A DNA stretch of 64,000 bases from Pseudomonadota bacterium. GTDB lineage: Bacteria; Pseudomonadota; Alphaproteobacteria; Sphingomonadales; Sphingomonadaceae. Shown here piece by piece: positions 54,097 through 63,054 of the stretch. Under the pieces are notes generated by a model. It was not told the DNA's origin. It ran no database searches and saw only the letters and a program-made list of their open reading frames with translations. Location of the stretch: positions 1-64,000 of the forward strand of contig JAEWZX010000037.1 of NCBI GenBank assembly GCA_023394965.1, written 5' to 3'. Position numbers and translations under genes: made by a program. Every line of letters starts with the position of its first letter. The stretch's first letter is position 1.

Positions 54097-54923
54097 AGGT
54101 CTTCTTCTGCCGGCTCCAGTTTGCGCACCGCTTGGTGCCCCATCGGCCCGGAACCCTGCCCGAATCCGGGCGCGTTCTCGATGGCGGCATAGGTGAAGGC
54201 GCGTGCGATGCGCACAGCGTGAGTAAGCGGCTGGCGGTATCCTAGAATCGTGGCCAAGGCTGACGACAGTGTGCAGCCGGTACCATGCGTGTGCCGCGTC
54301 TGAATACGCGCATGGGCGAAACTCGCGAGCTTGCCGGAGGGCGATGCGATCCGGTCGACGACCTGTGTCTCATCGCCGGTATGGCCGCCCTTGGCCAAGA
54401 CCTGAACGTCGTGCTGCTTGGCAAGCGTCTCGGCAGCGTCGAACACCTCGTCATCCGCGATTGCTTCGCGGCCGGTCAGTACGCCAAGTTCGGGCACGTT
54501 AGGAGTCACGATGGTGGAAATCTCCATCAGCGCGGCGAAGCTCTTCACCGTTTCGTCGTCTGCGAGGATCGAACCACTGGTGGAGATCATGACGGGATCG
54601 AACACGATGGGTCCCGCGAAAATCTCGAGCCGCTCGGCCAGTAATCTGGCGGTTTCCGGCGATCCAAGCATACCGATCTTTATTGCGTCCGCGCCGATAT
54701 CCGACAGGCAGGCTTCAACCTGCTCCAGAACGAACTGCGGCGGAAGTGTCTCTACACCAACGACCCCGCACGTGTTCTGCGCAGTGACTGCGGTGATGGC
54801 GGACATAGCGTAACCGCCGAGCATGGTAATTGTTTTTACATCGGCCTGGATGCCGGCACCACCTGAACTGTCAGAGCCGGCGATAGCCAGGATGCGAGGA
54901 GGAGCCAATTTGTCGCCGCTCAT
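54093..54923 (-). CDS. thiD: Hydroxymethylpyrimidine/phosphomethylpyrimidine kinase
   Basis: 276 aa ribokinase-fold enzyme making HMP-PP for thiamine synthesis. ILAIAGSDSSGGAGIQADVKT is the substrate-binding N-terminus. THGTGCTLSSALAT holds the catalytic Cys/anion hole, and KIGMLGS is a further family motif. The long upstream frame runs through the DUF1272 gene; the ATG at 54923 overlaps its stop (ATGA). No TPP riboswitch is visible upstream. Third gene of glmM-DUF1272-thiD. Confidence 0.93.
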   Translation of the reverse strand: MSGDKLAPPRILAIAGSDSSGGAGIQADVKTITMLGGYAMSAITAVTAQNTCGVVGVETLPPQFVLEQVEACLSDIGADAIKIGMLGSPETARLLAERLEIFAGPIVFDPVMISTSGSILADDETVKSFAALMEISTIVTPNVPELGVLTGREAIADDEVFDAAETLAKQHDVQVLAKGGHTGDETQVVDRIASPSGKLASFAHARIQTRHTHGTGCTLSSALATILGYRQPLTHAVRIARAFTYAAIENAPGFGQGSGPMGHQAVRKLEPAEEDL

Positions 54924-55159
54924 TCCGTGCCTGCTAAAGGGGCGTATTTCCGCTTGCTGCTGGGTGGGTAGTTCTCTTGCAGCTTTTTCGTGCGTGTTGG
55001 GCGGTCCATCAGCTCGCCGCCGCAGTTCGGACAGATATCGTCGAGGTCGTCCGCACAGCTTGTACAGAAAGTACATTCCAGGCTGCAGACGAAGGCACCG
55101 GGCATCTCGGCGGGCAGATCGCTGCCGCACCCTTCGCAATCGGGACGCATTTCAAGCAT
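54920..55159 (-). CDS. DUF1272 zinc-ribbon protein
   Basis: 79 aa. Cys pairs CEGC, CSLEC, CTSC and CPNC make a compact zinc-binding domain, with MRPDCEGCGSDLP and ICPNCGGEL as family motifs. Function unknown. It is coupled on both sides: 1-base overlap with glmM (TGATG) and 4-base overlap with thiD. Confidence 0.88.
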   Translation of the reverse strand: MLEMRPDCEGCGSDLPAEMPGAFVCSLECTFCTSCADDLDDICPNCGGELMDRPTRTKKLQENYPPSSKRKYAPLAGTE

Positions 55160-56496
55160 CAGGCTGCACCCTTCACGGCGTCACAGATTCGGTCCACCAC
55201 TGCTTTCACCTGTACTGCATCATCGCCTTCGGCCATGACCCGGATGACTGGCTCGGTGCCAGATGGGCGGATGACGAGGCGTCCCTTGCCTGCCAGTTCG
55301 GCCTCGGCATCTTCGATGGCTTGTTTGACGGTCGCGTTCTCGAGTGGTGCGCCACCGGAATAACGCACATTCTTGAGCATTTGCGGCACGCGTTCGAAGA
55401 CGTGCAGCAATTCGCTCGCCGGTTTACCGCTGCGGACCAGGCTCGACAACACGCTGAGCGCGGCCACGGTGCCATCGCCCGTGGTGGCGTGGTCTGTAAG
55501 GATCATATGGCCCGACTGTTCACCACCAAGATTGAACCCGCCCGCGCGCATACGTTCGAGTACGTAGCGGTCACCGACCTTCGTACGCTCCAGCGTAAGT
55601 CCGATGTCTTGCAGATATCGCTCAAGACCAAGGTTTGACATTACCGTGGCCACCACGCCACCGCCCGTAAGCGTACCCCGATCAAGCAGGCGCTTGGCGA
55701 TAAGACCCATGATCTGGTCCCCATCTACGGTTTCGCCTTTTTCATCGATCACGATAAGCCTGTCGGCATCGCCATCAAGTGCGATGCCGATATCAGCACC
55801 TTCTTCGACAACGCGCGCTTTGATGGCATCGAGAGAGGTCGAGCCGACGCCTTCATTGATGTTGGTGCCATTGGGTTCGACGCCCATGGCGATCACGTCT
55901 GCGCCCAGTTCCCAGATCGCACTCGGCGTGACCTCGTAGGCGGCACCATGTGCGCAATCCACGACGACTTTGAGGTCGTCGAAGCGTATTTCGGAAGAAA
56001 CCGACTGCTTTACCGCATGGATATAGCGTCCGCGCGCGTCTTCGATCCGCCGTGCACGACCGATCCGGTCCGGCTGAACCAGCAAGGGCTCCTGCCCGAG
56101 AAGCAGTTCGATCGCAGCTTCCGCATCGTCCGAAAGCTTGTAGCCGTCGGGGCCGAACAGTTTTATTCCATTGTCCTCAAACGGATTATGGCTCGCAGAA
56201 ATCATCACGCCCAAATCGGCGCGCATTTCACGTGTCAGGAGAGCGATCGCCGGCGTGGGTAGGGGACCGGTCATAATAACGTCCATCCCCACGCTGGTGA
56301 AGCCAGCAACCAGAGCGCTTTCCATCATGTAGCCCGACAGCCGCGTGTCCTTCCCGATGACCACGCGGTGACGGTGATCGCCCCGCAGGAAATGAGTGCC
56401 GGCGGCCTGTCCCACTCGCATAACGGTGGCAGCGGTCATCACACCTTCGTTTGTCCGTCCGCGGATACCGTCTGTGCCGAAAAATTTGCGTGCCAT
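55159..56496 (-). CDS. glmM: Phosphoglucosamine mutase
   Basis: 445 aa. It converts glucosamine-6-phosphate to glucosamine-1-phosphate for UDP-GlcNAc. N-terminal FFGTDGIRGRTN, the phosphoserine loop MISASHNPFEDNGIK, the metal loop ALDGDADRL, the sugar loop GGEQSGHMI and the phosphate loop IRPSGTEPVIRVM are all intact. The frame extends to 56598, but the ATG at 56496 gives the standard start. Confidence 0.96.
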   Translation of the reverse strand: MARKFFGTDGIRGRTNEGVMTAATVMRVGQAAGTHFLRGDHRHRVVIGKDTRLSGYMMESALVAGFTSVGMDVIMTGPLPTPAIALLTREMRADLGVMISASHNPFEDNGIKLFGPDGYKLSDDAEAAIELLLGQEPLLVQPDRIGRARRIEDARGRYIHAVKQSVSSEIRFDDLKVVVDCAHGAAYEVTPSAIWELGADVIAMGVEPNGTNINEGVGSTSLDAIKARVVEEGADIGIALDGDADRLIVIDEKGETVDGDQIMGLIAKRLLDRGTLTGGGVVATVMSNLGLERYLQDIGLTLERTKVGDRYVLERMRAGGFNLGGEQSGHMILTDHATTGDGTVAALSVLSSLVRSGKPASELLHVFERVPQMLKNVRYSGGAPLENATVKQAIEDAEAELAGKGRLVIRPSGTEPVIRVMAEGDDAVQVKAVVDRICDAVKGAA

Positions 56497-56669
56497 TTGG
56501 AAGCATTCTCCCTTTATCGAGCCCCCATGGCGCGAATGGTGTCTGAATAAAAGACCGCCCACCCCTCTTTTCGCGCACAATATCGTGGCTATGTGCAACC
56601 ACGCGCCCGCCGGGGCGTTAGGGACGCGAACACGGAATTATTTCACACCAACCCAAGAGGGGAAAAACA

Positions 56670-57281
56670 ATGGCTTTTGAGCTGATCGACCTTCCTTACG
56701 ACGACACCGCGCTGGAGCCTGCCGTCTCTGCCAAAACTCTCTCTTTCCACCATGGAAAGCACCATAAGGCCTATATCGATAAAACCAACGCCGCTATAGA
56801 AGGCGGCGACTTGGCGGACAAGAGCTTGGAAGCAGTCATCGCTTCAGCACGTGGCACCAATGCAGGTTTGTTCAACAATTCGGCGCAAAGCTGGAACCAT
56901 GGCTTTTATTGGCATTCCATGGCGTCCGACGAAACGGGTGCATCGGACGAACTAAAAAGCATGATCGACGATGCCTTTGGCTCTGTTGATGGCCTTAAGG
57001 AAAAGCTCGCCGAACGTGGGGCCGGGCATTTTGCCAGTGGCTGGGTCTGGCTTGCGGTCAAGGATGGCAAGCTCACGATCGAGGAGACCCATGACGGTGA
57101 CACCTTGGCTGACCAAGGGGATTTCAATCCCCTGCTGGTGATCGACCTTTGGGAACACGCGTATTATCTTGATCATCAGAATGCCCGTCCCGCTTATTTG
57201 GATGCGGTTAATGGCAAGCTGAACTGGAAGTTTGCGAGCGAGAATCTGGCCCGCGGAACAACGTGGCAGTATCCGGCCTGA
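56670..57281 (+). CDS. sodB: Superoxide dismutase, Fe/Mn family
   Basis: 203 aa. Metal ligands: His in LSFHHGKHHKAY, His in AQSWNHGFYW, and Asp and His in IDLWEHAYYLDHQN. The sequence AQSWNHGFYW resembles iron-type SodB. AAGAGGGG precedes the ATG. A hairpin terminator follows, shared with the convergent transporter gene. Confidence 0.95.
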   Translation: MAFELIDLPYDDTALEPAVSAKTLSFHHGKHHKAYIDKTNAAIEGGDLADKSLEAVIASARGTNAGLFNNSAQSWNHGFYWHSMASDETGASDELKSMIDDAFGSVDGLKEKLAERGAGHFASGWVWLAVKDGKLTIEETHDGDTLADQGDFNPLLVIDLWEHAYYLDHQNARPAYLDAVNGKLNWKFASENLARGTTWQYPA

Positions 57282-57307
57282 TCAAGTTCCATATTGGAAA
57301 TGAAGAG

Positions 57308-57337
57308 CCCGTCGCCAGCAATGGCGGCGGGTTTTTT
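57308..57337 (+). terminator. sodB terminator
   Basis: CCCGTCGCC (57308-57316) / GGCGGCGGG (57323-57331), loop AGCAAT, one G-U pair, followed by T6. It ends 3 bases before the stop codon of the convergent transporter gene. Confidence 0.88.
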
Positions 57338-57339
57338 AA

Positions 57340-58518
57340 TTATTCGCCGGGCTGACCAGTCTCGTTCTGATCTTCGAAGACATTGGCCGTAAAAAGAGGT
57401 TCGCCGAAAATGAAGCCGACAAGGTTAGGTCTTCCGATGTGATCGAACAGCGCCGTCAGCATCAGCAGGATCGGCACGGAAAGCAGCGCTCCGAAAACGC
57501 CCCAAATCCAGGTAAAGTATGACAGTGCTATTAGAATCATCACCGGATTCATGGTGAACCGGGCACCAAGTATCGAAGGAGTTACCACATTCGCTTCGAT
57601 CGTATGCAGTGCCAAATAGGACAGCGCGGGTATCAGGCCGAGCACGATCGTATCTGCTGTGCCGATACCAAACAGGCCCAGCAATGCGATCATAATGATA
57701 GGGCCGACGTAAGGCAGAAAATTGAGCAGTGCAGCGAGGCCGCCCCACATGATTGGCGCGTCGATCCCGAGCAACCAAGCGCCCAGCGCTACGACAAACC
57801 CGACGACTACGTTGATCCAGCCGACGGTAAGGATATAGGCCGCAACACGGTCCTGTACTTCACGAACTACGCGCGCAGCCTTGATGCTGGTGCCGAAGCT
57901 AGCGCGTCCGAACAGCAGGCGTTGCCGCAAACGCACGCGGGCCTCGATCATGAAGTACGCCATCAGCAGAGTGAGGACTGTTTCCAGAATGACGCTGGGA
58001 GTAGCAAAGGCGACCTGTTCCAGCAGGCTGGGAGCCGCGAGCACCACTTCGCGCGGCCCGTCGGACTTCATCAAGGACACAAGCTGTTCGTTGATCGTCG
58101 CGATCCATGCAAACTGTTCGCGGACCTCGCCGAAACGTGCCAACACACGCTGAGCCATGGTGGGCACATCGTCGAACAGTGCAATCGCCGGCTGAAGGAT
58201 CGTGGCCAGTGCGAGTACCAAAATTGCGAAAAAGATTAGAAGCGCGCTGAGCGAGGCAAGGGCGTTGGGCAGCCCCCAGCCGTTCAGTTTGTCGGCCAAT
58301 GGTGACAGGATCACTGTCAGCACTAGTGCGGTCACCACGGGAAGAAAAACCACCGATCCGATCGATAGGACGAAAGGCAGGGCGAAAAACAGGCCCAGCC
58401 CAATCAACAGAACCAAAGAAGAAATCAGGCGCAGTTCCTGTTCAGCAAAGGCAAGCCGCCGCGACCTGCGGGTCGGAGTGGAGGCATCGCTTTGCTGAGA
58501 GGAGTCTGCTTCTTTCAC
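57340..58518 (-). CDS. AI-2E (PerM) family transporter
   Basis: 392 aa, about eight transmembrane helices. N-terminal pair LISSLVLLIGLGLFFALPFVL and VVFLPVVTALVLTVILSPLAD; the later AWLLGIDAPIMWGGLAALLNFLPYVGPII is the most characteristic stretch (residues about 245-273), and the loop before it is cytosolic. Members include TqsA, YdiK and Na+/H+ antiporters, so AI-2 transport should not be assumed. Start is GTG. It lies 58 bases downstream of ecfG and may be read from the same promoter. Confidence 0.88.
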   Translation of the reverse strand: MKEADSSQQSDASTPTRRSRRLAFAEQELRLISSLVLLIGLGLFFALPFVLSIGSVVFLPVVTALVLTVILSPLADKLNGWGLPNALASLSALLIFFAILVLALATILQPAIALFDDVPTMAQRVLARFGEVREQFAWIATINEQLVSLMKSDGPREVVLAAPSLLEQVAFATPSVILETVLTLLMAYFMIEARVRLRQRLLFGRASFGTSIKAARVVREVQDRVAAYILTVGWINVVVGFVVALGAWLLGIDAPIMWGGLAALLNFLPYVGPIIMIALLGLFGIGTADTIVLGLIPALSYLALHTIEANVVTPSILGARFTMNPVMILIALSYFTWIWGVFGALLSVPILLMLTALFDHIGRPNLVGFIFGEPLFTANVFEDQNETGQPGE

Positions 58519-58576
58519 TGCAGCCTATCTGCCCTTTGCTGCGAATCGTGACAAGCGGGGCAGCGGCAAAGATTTT

Positions 58577-59182
58577 CTAGCTGCGGCTCGAACCTTGGCC
58601 AGCTGCCACATCATCCAGTTCTTCGAGTATAGCCCTGTGTGCGGCATCGTCGTCGATGGAGCGCTTGGGTATATTTCCGTCTGCCAGCATGGCGTTGAGT
58701 GCGGCGCGTGCACGGCCCACTCGGCTTTTGATAGTGCCGACGGCGCAGTCGCAAATGGTTGCGGCTTCTTCGTATGAAAAGCCGCCTGCACCGACAAGTA
58801 GCAGGGCTTCACGTCGTTCGGGCGGCAGAGTTAGCAATGCCCGGTGCATGTCGGAAAGGTGGATTGGTTCCTCCTGTCCGGCGGGCGCCGTCAGAACCCG
58901 CTCGGCAACGGTCTCGTCATATTCGCCGCGGAAACGGTTTCGTCGCATATCGGTGAGATAGGCATTGCGCAAAATGACAAAGGTCCACGCACGCATACTG
59001 GTACCGGGTTGAAAGCGATCCTGCGCAGCCCAAGCTTTGAGCAGCGTTTCCTGCACCAGATCGTCCGCCATATCGGCGCGCCCACACAAGCCGCGCGCGA
59101 AGGCGCGCAGGTGCGGGACAACATCGGTCAGCTCACGCTTGAAATCGGCCTTTTCGGAAGCCGTCCGTTGCTCAGCCGACAT
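58577..59182 (-). CDS. ecfG: General stress response sigma factor EcfG
   Basis: 201 aa ECF sigma factor (ECF15 type). Region 2 contains DDLVQETLLKAWAAQDRF and MRAWTFVILRNAYLTDMRR; region 4 contains GFSYEEAATICDCAVGTIKSRVGRARAAL, the -35-binding helix-turn-helix. It is preceded by nepR with a 1-base overlap (TGATG). It directs RNA polymerase to GGAAC-N16/17-CGTT promoters, one of which lies upstream of its own operon. Confidence 0.95.
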   Translation of the reverse strand: MSAEQRTASEKADFKRELTDVVPHLRAFARGLCGRADMADDLVQETLLKAWAAQDRFQPGTSMRAWTFVILRNAYLTDMRRNRFRGEYDETVAERVLTAPAGQEEPIHLSDMHRALLTLPPERREALLLVGAGGFSYEEAATICDCAVGTIKSRVGRARAALNAMLADGNIPKRSIDDDAAHRAILEELDDVAAGQGSSRS

Positions 59183-59376
59183 CAGCTCTTTGAATCCAGT
59201 TTGTCGATTAGATCCTGAAAACTGTCTGGCAGAGGCTCTTCGACTACGGAGTCATAGAGTTGCTTGAGACCATTGGCCCAATCGGGATCCTTTTCTTTAC
59301 CGGCCTTGCCAGACGAAGCGGAAGGCGGACCGCTGGCGGATGACCGCTGCGGATTTCTCGGCGTGTTTGACGTCAT
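59182..59376 (-). CDS. nepR: Anti-sigma factor NepR
   Basis: 64 aa. A Ser/Pro-rich disordered N-terminus precedes the conserved core WANGLKQLYDSVVEEPLPDSFQDLIDKL, which forms the two helices that bind EcfG or PhyR (residues about 33-60). Size and position directly before ecfG are diagnostic. Phosphorylated PhyR sequesters NepR and frees EcfG. Confidence 0.93.
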   Translation of the reverse strand: MTSNTPRNPQRSSASGPPSASSGKAGKEKDPDWANGLKQLYDSVVEEPLPDSFQDLIDKLDSKS

Positions 59377-59470
59377 GGCTTAAAAGATAGTGCCCTCTTT
59401 GCGTTTCTGCCAGTGGGACCGGAAAGGTCGCCAATGGCTTGAAACTCGATCCCGACTATGTGCTTCGCAC

Positions 59471-59495
59471 AACGCATGTTGCGCTATCGTGTTCC
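59471..59495 (-). promoter_or_regulatory. EcfG-dependent promoter of nepR-ecfG
   Basis: On the minus strand GGAAC, 16 bases, CGTT: an exact match to the alphaproteobacterial EcfG consensus. It lies about 95 bases before the nepR start, so the operon should be autoregulated. Confidence 0.85.
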
Positions 59496-59641
59496 CGACG
59501 ATGTCAATCTGGAACTAAACGGGCTGCGCAGCATACTATATCGCCGGGTAAATCGTCAGGGGCAGGAAGCTGGTAACCGAAGAACTCCAACGCAAGGGCC
59601 GCCGCAGGCGTTGGCTGATCGATTATCCGCGGGGCATCCCT

Positions 59642-61246
59642 GTGCTGATATTCGTATTGGTGACGGCGATAACTGTGCTTAGTGTCTTCTCGATAGAACG
59701 TGGCGAACAGGACCGCGATTCGGCCGATGTCTCCCGGAAGGCGCAGGCCATGACATCGGCTATCGAGCGGCGCGCTTATACAAGTTCGGCTTATCTACGG
59801 GCGGGGGCTGCACTTTTCTCGACCCAAGCGGATGTGACCCCTGGGGTGTTTCGACAATTTGTTTCTGAGCTCAGGCTCGATTCCAATTACCGCGGTGCGG
59901 AAGGGATCGGATGGGCACCGGTCGTCGCGGCAAGTCAGGCAGAGAGGTTCGAAGAGCGGCTGCGTGTCGGGCGCATTAGCCTGAAGGCGATTGAGCCCAG
60001 CCTGGAAAAACAGCCGCGCGATATTTTGATTCCGATTCTATATCTCCAGCCGGATACCGCCCGCAATCGCCGGGCGCTGGGATACGACATGTATGCCGAG
60101 CCAGTACGCCGTACCGCGATGGATCTGGCGGCGGCGAACGATCGGCCTACCGCGAGTGGCCCCATAGTTCTGAAGCAGGAGGGCGGCGGCAATGCAGCTG
60201 GCTTCCTTATTTATATGCCAGTGTTTGAAGGCCTTAGTACGACGAGAAATCTCAAGGGTTTCATATTCAGCCCATTCAATGCCTCGCAGTTTCTCGGCTC
60301 GGCGGGTGATTTGGTAAGCTATGAATCCGTCGGCGCCCGGCTGAGGGACGGAGAGTCAACAGGACAGCCTGTGTTGGCACAGAGCGAGGCTTGGGTCGAT
60401 GGCCGATCGACAGTGACGCGGGAGGTCAGCCTTGCAAACCGGCGCATGCTGCTTGAAGTGCAGTCGGCCCGGGTTGAAGGCCTATCTTCAATGTCGATGA
60501 TCACGCTGCTGTTCGGTCTCGCAGTTGCCAGCCTCCTGATGCTGGTGTCGAGATTGCTGACCCAGCAGACGCTGGAAGACCGGCGAGCAATTATGTGGTT
60601 TGAAGAACAGAACTCGATTCGCAATTCGCTCACTCGAGAGCTGAATCATCGGGTTAAAAACACGTTGGCCAATGTGCTGTCGATTGTTTCGCTGACCAGA
60701 CGTCGATCAGATAATCTCGATGAGTTCGCAGAAGGCCTTGATGGTCGTATCCGTGCTCTTTCCGCAACACACGACCTTTTGACGCAATCGGAATGGGGGA
60801 CCACGCCAATCCGCTCAGTTGTCGATGTGGAACTCGCTCCTTACGCTCGGGACGATGATCAGCGGTTGGAACTCATCGGCCCACATACCGAACTTGCTCC
60901 TAATGATGCCCTGTCGCTTGGCCTTGCGATTCACGAGTTGGCGACCAATGCGGCCAAATATGGTTCGCTAAGCGTTCCCGGCGGCTGCGTCACGGTTCGT
61001 TGGAGCCAAGTGAACGACACTTTGGCCAAGATTGAATGGTTCGAGAGCGGTGGGCCGACTGTGTCGAAACCGCTTCGCCGTGGCTTTGGCACCGATCTCA
61101 TCGAAAAGATCGTTGCGCATGAACTGCGCCACCCGGTCGAACTCGATTTTGCTCCCCTAGGTGTACGCTGTACGCTGCTGGTGCCGGTCCGCGAACCCAG
61201 CGAATTTGAACTGCGCAAAAAGGGGCCGGGCGGGCGCGGGCACTGA
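59642..61246 (+). CDS. CHASE-domain HWE sensor histidine kinase
   Basis: 534 aa from the GTG at 59642. A first membrane helix (about residues 2-16), an extracytoplasmic CHASE domain (about 20-280), a second helix (SMSMITLLFGLAVASLLMLV) and an HWE kinase follow. The H-box is RELNHRVKN with His336; N-box AIHELATNAAKYGSL; the W-x-E motif is IEWFESGGP. The frame upstream stays open to a stop at 59549 and encodes a basic segment (RKGRRRRWLIDYP) suited to a cytosolic N-terminus, so the true start may be a CTG at 59570. Located between ecfG and phyR, it is probably the cognate kinase of PhyR. Confidence 0.92.
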   Translation: MLIFVLVTAITVLSVFSIERGEQDRDSADVSRKAQAMTSAIERRAYTSSAYLRAGAALFSTQADVTPGVFRQFVSELRLDSNYRGAEGIGWAPVVAASQAERFEERLRVGRISLKAIEPSLEKQPRDILIPILYLQPDTARNRRALGYDMYAEPVRRTAMDLAAANDRPTASGPIVLKQEGGGNAAGFLIYMPVFEGLSTTRNLKGFIFSPFNASQFLGSAGDLVSYESVGARLRDGESTGQPVLAQSEAWVDGRSTVTREVSLANRRMLLEVQSARVEGLSSMSMITLLFGLAVASLLMLVSRLLTQQTLEDRRAIMWFEEQNSIRNSLTRELNHRVKNTLANVLSIVSLTRRRSDNLDEFAEGLDGRIRALSATHDLLTQSEWGTTPIRSVVDVELAPYARDDDQRLELIGPHTELAPNDALSLGLAIHELATNAAKYGSLSVPGGCVTVRWSQVNDTLAKIEWFESGGPTVSKPLRRGFGTDLIEKIVAHELRHPVELDFAPLGVRCTLLVPVREPSEFELRKKGPGGRGH

Positions 61247-61277
61247 CAGACCGGCCTTCATAGATACTTACGACAAT

Positions 61278-61306
61278 AAAAAACCCGGGCGGTGACCCGG
61301 GTTTTT
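61278..61306. terminator. Bidirectional terminator, kinase/phyR
   Basis: AAAACCCGGG / CCCGGGTTTTT with loop CGGTGA, T5 on the plus strand and a matching T run on the minus strand. It serves the two convergent genes. Confidence 0.85.
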
Positions 61307-61332
61307 GTTATTCATTGATGCTCCAGATAGCG

Positions 61333-62124
61333 TCAGCCAAGTGGGCGGCTTGATCCGAAGAACAACGCTTGGCTGATCGCGGCACGCACGGTCTGTTCCT
61401 GGAACGGTTTGGTGACTAGATAGGTGGGCTCCGGCCGGTCGCCCGTCAGCAGGCGTTCCGGATAAGCTGTGATGAAGATCACGGGAACGCTGCTGATGGC
61501 CAAGATATCATCCACTGCATCGAGGCCCGAAGAGCCGTCGGCGAGCTGGATATCGGCCAGAACCAAGCCTGGAGTGCGGTCCGCAACCACTTCTTGGGCC
61601 TGTGTACGCGTAGCCGCCGTACCGCAAACTTCGTGACCGAGCGATGTCACCAAATCTTCAAGTTGCATGGAGATAAGCGGTTCATCTTCGATAATCAGAA
61701 CGCTGGTGGCCGATTCCTTGTCGATCTCGGTAATCGCTTCCTGGGCCAAGCGTTCGATGTCGTCAGCCGACATGTCCATGATCTCACCCGCCTGATCAGA
61801 CGAGAAATCTTCGAGCGTGGTCAGTAGGAGCGCCTGACGGTTGAGCGGCGTGACCGATTTGAGCCGGTTTTGCGCAGCATCTTCATGACCGTCGCCGCCT
61901 TCGGCTTCGGGCACGTCAAGGTAAGCACTCGACCACACTTTGTTGAAGGCCCGGTACAGTGGCACACGGCCGCCTTCGAGCGATTGTTTGAGTTCACTAT
62001 CGGCCAGGGCGGCCTCCAGCGTGGCACGTACGAATGCATCTCCCGTGGCCTGCGAACCGGTCAACGCCCTTGCATAGCGGCGAAGATACGGCAGGTTACG
62101 AGCAATTTGATCACCAAGCGACAT
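61333..62124 (-). CDS. phyR: Response regulator PhyR
   Basis: 263 aa. The first 135 residues are a sigma-factor-like domain that mimics EcfG (IARNLPYLRRYARALTGS at its start). The C-terminal receiver begins VLIIEDEPLISM, with phospho-acceptor Asp191 in LVLADIQLADG and the conserved Lys in LVTKPF. Phosphorylation opens the protein so that the sigma-like domain captures NepR. An exact EcfG promoter is upstream. Confidence 0.96.
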   Translation of the reverse strand: MSLGDQIARNLPYLRRYARALTGSQATGDAFVRATLEAALADSELKQSLEGGRVPLYRAFNKVWSSAYLDVPEAEGGDGHEDAAQNRLKSVTPLNRQALLLTTLEDFSSDQAGEIMDMSADDIERLAQEAITEIDKESATSVLIIEDEPLISMQLEDLVTSLGHEVCGTAATRTQAQEVVADRTPGLVLADIQLADGSSGLDAVDDILAISSVPVIFITAYPERLLTGDRPEPTYLVTKPFQEQTVRAAISQALFFGSSRPLG

Positions 62125-62154
62125 TTAGACCCCTTCCTTAAGGTGCGCGCTTCT

Positions 62155-62179
62155 AACGTCCCGTATGGGCTTAGGTTCC
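62155..62179 (-). promoter_or_regulatory. EcfG-dependent promoter of phyR
   Basis: Minus strand GGAAC, 16 bases, CGTT, an exact match to the EcfG consensus and with the same spacer as the nepR promoter. It is 31 bases before the phyR start. Confidence 0.85.
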
Positions 62180-62270
62180 GAGTAGATCGGTCGCAAGTCA
62201 CGGTTTGACAAGGCAGCTTTTTCAGGCGCATTCCCGGCGCGAAATATCGTTGATCCGGGAGACGATAGTC

Positions 62271-63017
62271 TTGCACGAAATAGCCGACCCCATCCCCTGT
62301 CTTGATTGCCCATTGCAATCTTGTCCCGGCCTACGGCGGCTTGAAGAACATCAGCTGGCCTACATGCAGGATTTCAAGAGCGGCGAAATCCGCCTCGATC
62401 GCGGCGAGATGCTGATTGACGAAGGAGCCGATTATGATCGGCTTTATACTGTACTCGATGGGGTGCTAATTCGTTCGCGTTCGCTCGAGGATGGACGTCG
62501 CCAGATCGTGAACTTCATGTTCCCTGGTGATCTCATTGGCCTTCAGGGTGCATTCGACGAACCTTCTAGCCACGCAATCGAGGCATTGATCGATGTTCGG
62601 CTTTGCCGATTCAAAAGGGGAGATTTTTCCAGCTTTATTTCCAGTCACCCCAGTTTGGCCTACGATATCACCTGGCTCGCGGCGAAAGAGGAGACGGCCC
62701 TCGAAGGGCATATCGTGTCATTGGGGCAGCGCAATGCGCGTGAACGCGTGACATTTCTCGCTGTCTGGCTGATCGATCGCGCTCAATCGACCTGCCTGGC
62801 GGACGAAACAAACACTCTTTCGCTCACGATCACCCAGTCTCAGATCGCCGATATGCTGGGACTGTCTCTTGTCCACACCAACCGTACTCTCAAGCAATTG
62901 CAGCGGGAAGGGCTGGTTGAATGGAAAACGCGAGAAATTCACGTTCCAGACCTCGAAAAGGCAGCTGAATACGCCCAGTTCGATCGCTCAAGGGACAGGT
63001 GCAGGCCCTTTATATAA
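62271..63017 (+). CDS. Crp/Fnr-family transcription regulator with N-terminal cysteines
   Basis: About 248 aa from a TTG at 62271 preceded by GGGAGA; TTGs at 62205 and 62250 are alternatives and no ATG fits. The cNMP-binding-type beta-roll covers about 20-140 (FMFPGDLIGLQGAF is the phosphate-cassette region). The C-terminal winged helix includes ITQSQIADMLGLSLVHTNRTLKQL. PCLDCPLQSCPG near the N-terminus (C-x2-C-x4-C) and a further Cys in VRLCRF recall the four cluster ligands of FNR, so oxygen or redox sensing is possible. It is divergent from phyR. Confidence 0.88.
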   Translation: MHEIADPIPCLDCPLQSCPGLRRLEEHQLAYMQDFKSGEIRLDRGEMLIDEGADYDRLYTVLDGVLIRSRSLEDGRRQIVNFMFPGDLIGLQGAFDEPSSHAIEALIDVRLCRFKRGDFSSFISSHPSLAYDITWLAAKEETALEGHIVSLGQRNARERVTFLAVWLIDRAQSTCLADETNTLSLTITQSQIADMLGLSLVHTNRTLKQLQREGLVEWKTREIHVPDLEKAAEYAQFDRSRDRCRPFI

Positions 63018-63054
63018 TCGGAGTTTGGGCTTTTTAAAAAATTTGTGAGGGGTG

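Noticed and set aside
59505..59545. EcfG promoter for the CHASE kinase on the plus strand
   Set aside because: A GGAAC is present at 59510-59514, but neither 16 nor 17 bases downstream is there a CGTT-like -10.
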